Part shown: piece after piece, positions 6,388 through 10,563 of the stretch
How positions within the stretch are numbered: the first letter of the stretch is position 1
How the letters are laid out: every line of letters begins with the position of its first letter
Source of the DNA: Candidatus Woesearchaeota archaeon
GTDB taxonomy: Archaea; Nanobdellota; Nanobdellia; Woesearchaeales; GW2011-AR4
Reading direction: 5' to 3'
Assembly (NCBI GenBank): GCA_016185915.1
Contig: JACPMP010000001.1
Span: 1 to 10,563, forward strand
Length of the DNA stretch: 10,563 nt
Position numbers and translations under genes: made by a program
Notes under the pieces: generated by a model
Databases searched by the model: none
Told to the model about the DNA's origin: nothing
Seen by the model: the letters and a program-made list of their open reading frames with translations, nothing else

Positions 6388-6422
6388 GAATATAACAGTG
6401 CACATAAGGTTTTCTATTTTCT

Positions 6423-8090
6423 TCAAATCCTCAACTCTCTTCTCCAGTATTCACAAACCATTTCAGTTTTCTTAGAAGCAATTCCACTATATCTTTCTGG
6501 ATTCTCTATGATTTCAAGTTGTTTTTTATTGAATTTTTTAAGATAGGGTTTTATTGTTTTATCATTGTTTACTAATGAGAACAAGGATTTTTTTGTTAAT
6601 TGAGATTTCAAAGTCATTTCTCGTACATATTCATGCGCATCTGGATGCCCGTTTGCAGCCAATAAAATATAAAGCGGCTCTGCAATTATCATGCCTTTGT
6701 TCATGTTAAAGTTTTTTTGCATATTCTCTTTGTCCACAACCAAATCAGACATTACTCTGTTTAGTCTGATAACAGAAACATAAAACCCAGCTAATATCTC
6801 TGGAATGAATCGCATCGAAGCGGAATTTGTCAAATCCCTTTGATGCTCGGATATCTGGTCAATGTACATTGTAATCATCCTGGGCATAAATTCTTTCCAC
6901 ATGCTCTTTACATTTTCAAAATTTATAGGATTTCTTTTCTGCGGCATTGTTGACGAGCCCACTTGTTTTGCTTCAAAAAACTCGCCAACTTCAGCAATTT
7001 CATTTCTTTGCAAATGCCTCATGTCATCTGCCAAATTTGCCAATACCCCAAACGCTGAGATTATACTGTTTAAGTAGTCAACTAAAAACTCTGCTTCAAC
7101 TATCTGTGTTGAAATTGGAGACGGCTTTAATTCTAATTCACTTAGCACTTCTTCTTCAAATTTAACAGGGTTGTCAAAAAATAATGATGACGCATTATAA
7201 GAGCCGACAGCGCCTGCCATTTTTCCCCTCAAATTATTTGCGGCCTTTTTTATTTTAAGGATTGATGAGCCAAGTCGGCTCACATATTGAGCGACTGCAA
7301 ATCCAAATGTAACTGGCTCAGCATGCTGTCCATGAGTCCGTCCAATTTGCAATGTATTTTTTTCTCTCAATGCAAGAGCTATTAATGTTAGCTCAAACTT
7401 TAACAATTCTGAAATCAAAAGATTGTTTATGAACTCCTTGTACCTTAAAGCATCAGCAGTTGCAATGATGTCATAGCTTGTAGCAGTAAAGTGCACAAAT
7501 GGCTTTGCTTCTTCGCTTACTTTGCCTCTTATGCAATTTGCCAATGCCCTTATGTTATGCTTTATTTTATCTTCTTCTGCATAGACTTGTTCTGGTGTAA
7601 CTTGTTTGCATGCCCTCACTATTTCATCAGCAATCTCCTTTGAGCATATTTTATTTTTTGCAAGAATCTTTGCAAGGGCTGATTCAACCTTTAAAGCATA
7701 ATTTATAAACGCTGATTCGGAAAGATATGGCTGCAATTTATCAAATATCTTTTTATTTCTTCCGTAATACCTAAAATCAAGCGGGCTTATGGTGTCAAAA
7801 AGATTTATTTTTTCAGGGATTAAAGAAGCTTCAATGCTCTTATCAATGTTTATTAATTGAAGAATTTGCTTTGTTAATTCATTTTCTAAATTTAATATTA
7901 TAACTTTTCTGTTTTTTTCATTAATTTCTTTAACAATATTGTTCTTTTTGAAAACTTTAATGCATGCATGCACTTTTGCAGGAGAGCATTTTATTCTTTC
8001 TGCAATCTCCCTAATATGAAGCTTTTCCCTTGAGATAAGCTCAAGTATCTGAATGTTTATTTTGGTAAAAATATTTGGCAAGTCCTGCAT
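6423..8090 (-). CDS. purB: Adenylosuccinate lyase with an N-terminal winged-helix DNA-binding domain
   Basis: At 555 residues this is about 100 longer than usual PurB (430-460). Residues about 8-67 form a winged helix-turn-helix: helix ILELISRE, helix HIREIAERI (25-33), recognition helix SPAKVHACIKVFKKN (36-50) and a wing ending RKVIILN. The enzyme starts near 98 with ISPLDFRYYG. It has the catalytic His in VHFTATSYD (H200), the RTHGQHAEPVTFG motif with H253, and the fumarate-lyase signature GSSTMPQKRNP (378-388) with the catalytic Ser. It splits adenylosuccinate to AMP and SAICAR to AICAR in purine synthesis. The next Met is deep inside the enzyme, so the fusion cannot be a start-choice artefact. 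The extra domain could bind DNA and report purine status, which is inference. No other pur gene lies nearby. Confidence 0.92.
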   Translation of the reverse strand: MQDLPNIFTKINIQILELISREKLHIREIAERIKCSPAKVHACIKVFKKNNIVKEINEKNRKVIILNLENELTKQILQLINIDKSIEASLIPEKINLFDTISPLDFRYYGRNKKIFDKLQPYLSESAFINYALKVESALAKILAKNKICSKEIADEIVRACKQVTPEQVYAEEDKIKHNIRALANCIRGKVSEEAKPFVHFTATSYDIIATADALRYKEFINNLLISELLKFELTLIALALREKNTLQIGRTHGQHAEPVTFGFAVAQYVSRLGSSILKIKKAANNLRGKMAGAVGSYNASSLFFDNPVKFEEEVLSELELKPSPISTQIVEAEFLVDYLNSIISAFGVLANLADDMRHLQRNEIAEVGEFFEAKQVGSSTMPQKRNPINFENVKSMWKEFMPRMITMYIDQISEHQRDLTNSASMRFIPEILAGFYVSVIRLNRVMSDLVVDKENMQKNFNMNKGMIIAEPLYILLAANGHPDAHEYVREMTLKSQLTKKSLFSLVNNDKTIKPYLKKFNKKQLEIIENPERYSGIASKKTEMVCEYWRRELRI

Positions 8091-8107
8091 TTTGATTTTA
8101 GAATATT

Positions 8108-8160
8108 TATTGGTTTAATTAACCTATTTAGCCATTATTTATAAATTTTGAAAACCAATA
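8108..8160. promoter_or_regulatory. purB promoter region with flanking inverted repeat
   Basis: On the minus strand ATTTATAAAT (8137-8146) is the best TATA element. It sits about 51 bp before the ATG at 8090 and predicts a leader of about 25 nt. A 9-bp inverted repeat, TATTGGTTT (8108-8116) and AAACCAATA (8152-8160), brackets it. The arms lie at the expected transcription start and just upstream of the BRE, where a repressor would block initiation. A near-palindrome GGTTTAATTAACC (8112-8124) overlaps the left arm. CATTATTTATAAA (8133-8145) recurs at 8182-8194. Confidence 0.45.
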
Positions 8161-8170
8161 TAATCTAATT

Positions 8171-8176
8171 AAAAAA
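8171..8176 (-). terminator. Possible T-tract terminator after the IMPase-family gene
   Basis: On the minus strand a run of six T lies 62-67 bp past the stop at 8238, between that gene and the purB promoter. Archaeal termination often uses such T tracts without a hairpin. In DNA this AT-rich the run alone is weak evidence. Confidence 0.3.
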
Positions 8177-8237
8177 TCGTTCATTATTTATAAACTTTTC
8201 TATTTTTTTAAGAGTAATGTTCATTAAATATTTATTC

Positions 8238-8996
8238 TCACTTTGCAAAATACTTTAAAAGCTCTTTATGGATTTTTCCGTTTGACACAACAAATTTATT
8301 TTTGCCAAATGCCCACATTTTTCCATTTAAATCCGTAATTTCGCCGCCAGCTTCCTCAACAATCAAAAATCCGGCAGCAACATCCCATTCGTTTGTGGAT
8401 AAGATTACAAAACCATCACATTTGCCAGTGGCAATACGCATTAAATTATAGACTGCGGAACCAAAATTTCTCACATCAATTGTTTTATGTATAAGCTTTT
8501 CTAAAAAGCCAATTTTCTCTTGCCTGTTAGCATAGGAGTATTCAAAGAGAACGAATGAATGCTCGAGATTTTGTTTATTCGAAACCTTAATCCCTTTTCC
8601 ATTTAAAAAAGCTCCTTTGCCTTTTTCTGCTAAAGCAGTAATATCAAGGATTGGAAAACTAAGCACACCTAATACTACTTCATTTTTGTGCTCTAAAGCA
8701 ATCGAAGTACCAAAAATTGGAATGTTATGAAGAAAATTATGAGTTCCATCCAATGGGTCAATTACCCATTTATAATCTGAGTTGTTATCTTCAAAGCCAG
8801 TCTCTTCAGAGAGGATGCTGTGATTTGGAAAATTTTTCTTGATAGTTTGGATTATTATTTTGTTAGCCCTAATATCGGCAGTTCCGACTAAAGTTTTGTT
8901 TGATTTCTGTTTTATAGCTTCTTTTTTGCCGTAATAACCTAGAAGAACTTTTGATGCACGATTGGCTGCAAGAATAGCGGTTGATTTGATGTTCAT
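8238..8996 (-). CDS. Inositol monophosphatase family protein (IMPase / possible fructose-1,6-bisphosphatase)
   Basis: The 252-residue protein has the full set of metal-binding motifs of the Mg-dependent, Li-sensitive phosphatase family. These are SEETG (E64, E65), the signature WVIDPLDGTHNF with D80 and D83, and WDVAAG (W204-D205-V206) followed by EEAGGEITDLNGK. Length is normal. Archaeal members often hydrolyse both inositol-1-phosphate and fructose-1,6-bisphosphate, so it may serve gluconeogenesis or inositol-lipid synthesis; sequence alone does not choose. It is cytoplasmic, with no signal peptide. The gene is transcribed divergently from a phosphofructokinase gene, 120 bp from start to start, which favours a fructose-bisphosphatase role. 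A weak TATA-like TTTTAATATT (9019-9028, minus strand) lies about 27 bp before the ATG and suggests a leaderless mRNA. purB follows after a 147-bp gap on the same strand. Confidence 0.9.
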   Translation of the reverse strand: MNIKSTAILAANRASKVLLGYYGKKEAIKQKSNKTLVGTADIRANKIIIQTIKKNFPNHSILSEETGFEDNNSDYKWVIDPLDGTHNFLHNIPIFGTSIALEHKNEVVLGVLSFPILDITALAEKGKGAFLNGKGIKVSNKQNLEHSFVLFEYSYANRQEKIGFLEKLIHKTIDVRNFGSAVYNLMRIATGKCDGFVILSTNEWDVAAGFLIVEEAGGEITDLNGKMWAFGKNKFVVSNGKIHKELLKYFAK

Positions 8997-9116
8997 GATG
9001 AAAGGTTAAAAAAGAAGTAATATTAAAATATATGGGTTAGTGAGAGATCCAAGCACAAAGTTTTTATAATTTCTCTTAATTCCAACAAAACTTACAATTT
9101 TAGTTTGAGGGAGATA
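8997..9116. promoter_or_regulatory. Divergent promoter region between the phosphatase and phosphofructokinase genes
   Basis: On the plus strand TTTTTATAAT (9061-9070) is the TATA element for the phosphofructokinase gene and predicts a start near 9091, leaving a leader of about 25 nt. GAGGGAG (9107-9113), close before the ATG at 9117, looks like a ribosome binding site, unlike the leaderless genes nearby. On the minus strand TTTTAATATT (9019-9028) is a weaker element for the phosphatase. The two elements are about 40 bp apart, so one regulator could affect both. Confidence 0.5.
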
Positions 9117-10418
9117 ATGACAAAAGGGTATGGAAATGCATGGCTCTTGGTGACAGGAGGGGGCCATATAGACTTCTCTTCTGGTCTGGAAACTGTAATT
9201 AATGCTGGCAGGCAAAGAGGTAAAAAAATTCTTGCCCCTGAATCTGGTTGGAGAGGGGTATCGATTCCTAAACCAATAGTTTATGACATAACAGATTATC
9301 CTGTTGAAAACCTTAAGCATTTTGGAGGCTCATTTATTGGCTCAAGCAGAACCAACCCAAAAGACCTTCAGCTAACAGCAGACAATATAAGGAAGTATGG
9401 TGATATTGTAGTCATTGCTTTTGGTGGTGAAGATACATTAGGAGTTGCATTTAAATTATATCAAGGGTATGGAATCCCAATTGTGGGTTGGCCTAAAACA
9501 ATGGATAATGACATGCAAGGAAATCACTGCACTATAGGTTACATAACGGCAGTTTATCGTGCAGCTCAAGCAACTAGAGAAGCATTTGACAATGCATTTA
9601 CACACTCTAAAATTGTAGTACTGCCAGTTTTTGGGAGGAAATTTGATTGGGTTTCAGCTGGTGCAGCAGATTATGGTTTTGCCGACTATGTGATTCCTGC
9701 TGAGAGAAAAAACTTCACTTTAACTCAAGTTGCAAATGACATTGGGGAAAAAGTAAGAGAGAATAAAGAAAGGTATGGCAGACCATTCGCAGTTGTTGTA
9801 GTATCAGAGGCCGCTGATGAATTAAAAGGCTTAGAAGCTTTTATCCAAAAATATATACCGGTAAGAGGTAAAGATGATTTTGGGCATGTAGAACTTAAGC
9901 CAGAAGCATTAGCATTGGCACTCGAAGATGCATTGAGCGAATACCTTGGAGTTAAAGGTGCCATAGCCCGAAAAGTACTAACGTACCATCTGAGGGATGG
10001 AAAACTAGATAAATTAGATGAAGTTTTTGCAAGAATGACTGCAGCAGAATGTGTTAGATTGATAGACAGAGAAGATTTTGGTAGAGTTGCTACCATTCAA
10101 AATCCAGATTTGTGTGAATGTTGGCCTGATGATAGTTCAGCTTGGGTAAGTCCTCATGGTAGACCACTCTTCGTTTCTAGCGTTCCATTGGAATTAGCTG
10201 CTAAAGTAAGGCCTGTTAAAGGAACTCCCTTTTTTGATTACGATAAATTGCGGCCAACTGAACAAATGTCTGCTTATCTATCAACAATGCTAGGTCCAAA
10301 AAGCGTAAATCCTCGCGATATGGTTGTCCCGCTTAAGTTAGCCATACAGGTTGCAGGAAGAATGATGCCCGCTAGTACAACTTATGTTGGCTCACAACCT
10401 TCTCAACAAGCTCTATAG
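9117..10418 (+). CDS. 6-phosphofructokinase family protein, probably PPi-dependent
   Basis: The 433-residue protein follows the PFK-A fold. It has GGG near the N-terminus (14-16), GSSR (75-78) in place of GTSR, and GGEDT (103-107). PKTMDND (126-132) carries the likely catalytic base D130, FGRKFDW has R174, and TYHLRDG (289-295) stands where the bacterial GHIQRGG lies. D106 and K127 occupy the E. coli Gly104 and Gly124 positions; Asp and Lys there mark PPi-dependent enzymes, which interconvert F6P and FBP reversibly. The Asp equivalent to E. coli D103, which helps bind Mg, is replaced by Glu (E105), an uncommon change. I chose the ATG at 9117 over the in-frame TTG at 9105 because a GAGGGAG ribosome-binding-like site sits between them. 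The divergent neighbour is an IMPase-type phosphatase that may run the opposing reaction. Confidence 0.85.
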   Translation: MTKGYGNAWLLVTGGGHIDFSSGLETVINAGRQRGKKILAPESGWRGVSIPKPIVYDITDYPVENLKHFGGSFIGSSRTNPKDLQLTADNIRKYGDIVVIAFGGEDTLGVAFKLYQGYGIPIVGWPKTMDNDMQGNHCTIGYITAVYRAAQATREAFDNAFTHSKIVVLPVFGRKFDWVSAGAADYGFADYVIPAERKNFTLTQVANDIGEKVRENKERYGRPFAVVVVSEAADELKGLEAFIQKYIPVRGKDDFGHVELKPEALALALEDALSEYLGVKGAIARKVLTYHLRDGKLDKLDEVFARMTAAECVRLIDREDFGRVATIQNPDLCECWPDDSSAWVSPHGRPLFVSSVPLELAAKVRPVKGTPFFDYDKLRPTEQMSAYLSTMLGPKSVNPRDMVVPLKLAIQVAGRMMPASTTYVGSQPSQQAL

Positions 10419-10449
10419 ATTGCTTTGTGAGTTGCAATTATCTGTCCCT

Positions 10450-10563
10450 TTATCTTTGTATTGATGCCATGTAACCAAAACCATTGTAATTAGGTATCAA
10501 ATTCTTGCTATTTAAATATGACAAAATATCTGATACAGTCACTTCAATATTTCTTTTTGATGT
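10450..10563 (-). CDS. 3' end of an unidentified gene entering from the right edge
   Basis: The minus strand is open from the window edge to a TAA at 10450-10452, giving 37 residues. They include the helical stretch VTVSDILSYLNSKNLIP and end in GFGYMASIQR. Its amino-acid make-up is protein-like and it would converge on the phosphofructokinase gene with a 31-bp gap. It is too short to assign to a family, and chance is not excluded. Confidence 0.5.
   Translation of the reverse strand, partial: TSKRNIEVTVSDILSYLNSKNLIPNYNGFGYMASIQR

Larger units (their letters stand above)
6172..6405 (-). pseudogene. Small broken gene between purB and the 172-residue gene
   Basis: The minus strand shows coding-like sequence split by two shifts at G runs. 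From the ATG at 6403-6405 it reads MCTVIFVNPTSKHLDNYSDL, reaches GGGGG and then a stop in frame. The frame one base over continues as GSFGLNINYYNDMFAEW up to GGGG (6285-6288). The first frame then resumes as VDLLEEELRKRPSNKARR and ends in GGTLSYSFLNRI at the TGA (6172-6174). One base added at the G5 run and one removed at the G4 run would give a single protein of about 77 residues. The charged helical C-terminus has the look of a small antitoxin or regulator, but no family is recognised. The minimal alternative is a 43-residue ORF starting at a TTG near 6300. A paralogous 3' fragment seems present in reverse at 5619-5666. It begins 17 bp after the purB stop. Confidence 0.4.

Noticed and set aside
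8133..8194. CATTATTTATAAA direct repeat as an origin or repeat array
   Set aside because: Only two copies in very AT-rich DNA, both readable as TATA elements; no further iteration.
9105..9116. TTG start for the phosphofructokinase gene
   Set aside because: It would place the GAGGGAG ribosome-binding-like site inside the gene; the ATG at 9117 fits the site and the family N-terminus better.
9006..9320. Minus-strand ORF over the divergent promoter and start of the phosphofructokinase gene
   Set aside because: It is antisense to a conserved coding region, covers both promoters and has no recognisable motif.
9725..10096. Minus-strand ORF of 123 codons inside the phosphofructokinase gene
   Set aside because: Low-complexity Ser/Ala-rich antisense shadow.

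Overview
The window looks like part of an AT-rich archaeal genome, probably of a DPANN-type lineage (Woesearchaeota-like; this placement is inference). The main sign is promoter layout. Several start codons lie about 26-30 bp from a TATA-like element (TTTTTAAAT, TTATATAAA), with almost no 5' leader and no Shine-Dalgarno sequence, as in archaeal leaderless transcription. The protein families fit too: an archaeal SPP-type HAD phosphatase, an IMPase-type phosphatase and MscS channels of the methanogen MscMJ size class.

Left part, + strand (1-4916): the 3' end of a HAD phosphatase (probably phosphoglycolate phosphatase), two tandem MscS-type mechanosensitive channel genes, a GCS2/YbdK-type glutamate-cysteine ligase homologue and a CPA2 cation/proton antiporter. 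Both MscS genes are frameshifted. The first has lost about 25 nt; the second carries a 4-bp tandem duplication (CCTGCCTG). The second also appears to lack about 25 residues at the same structural position where the first is broken. The intact genes point to osmotic, ion and thiol homeostasis.

Middle, - strand (4919-6422): a small polytopic membrane protein (possibly VTT/DedA-like) that meets the antiporter gene tail to tail with a 2-bp gap, an unrecognised arginine-rich 172-residue protein, and a small broken gene. The 172-residue gene is bracketed by inverted repeats: two separate exact 14-bp matches on each side, in matching order. A set of nested inverted repeats lies just beyond, next to purB. 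This is the only part that looks like accessory DNA.

Right part (6423-10563): purB (adenylosuccinate lyase) with an N-terminal winged-helix DNA-binding domain fused to the enzyme, and an IMPase-family sugar/inositol phosphatase, both on the - strand. Divergent from the latter is a phosphofructokinase with the residue pair typical of the PPi-dependent type. The right edge holds the 3' end of an unidentified - strand gene. IMPase-type enzymes in archaea often also act as fructose-1,6-bisphosphatase, so the divergent phosphatase/phosphofructokinase pair may control the F6P/FBP step. No tRNA, rRNA, CRISPR array or transposase was seen.
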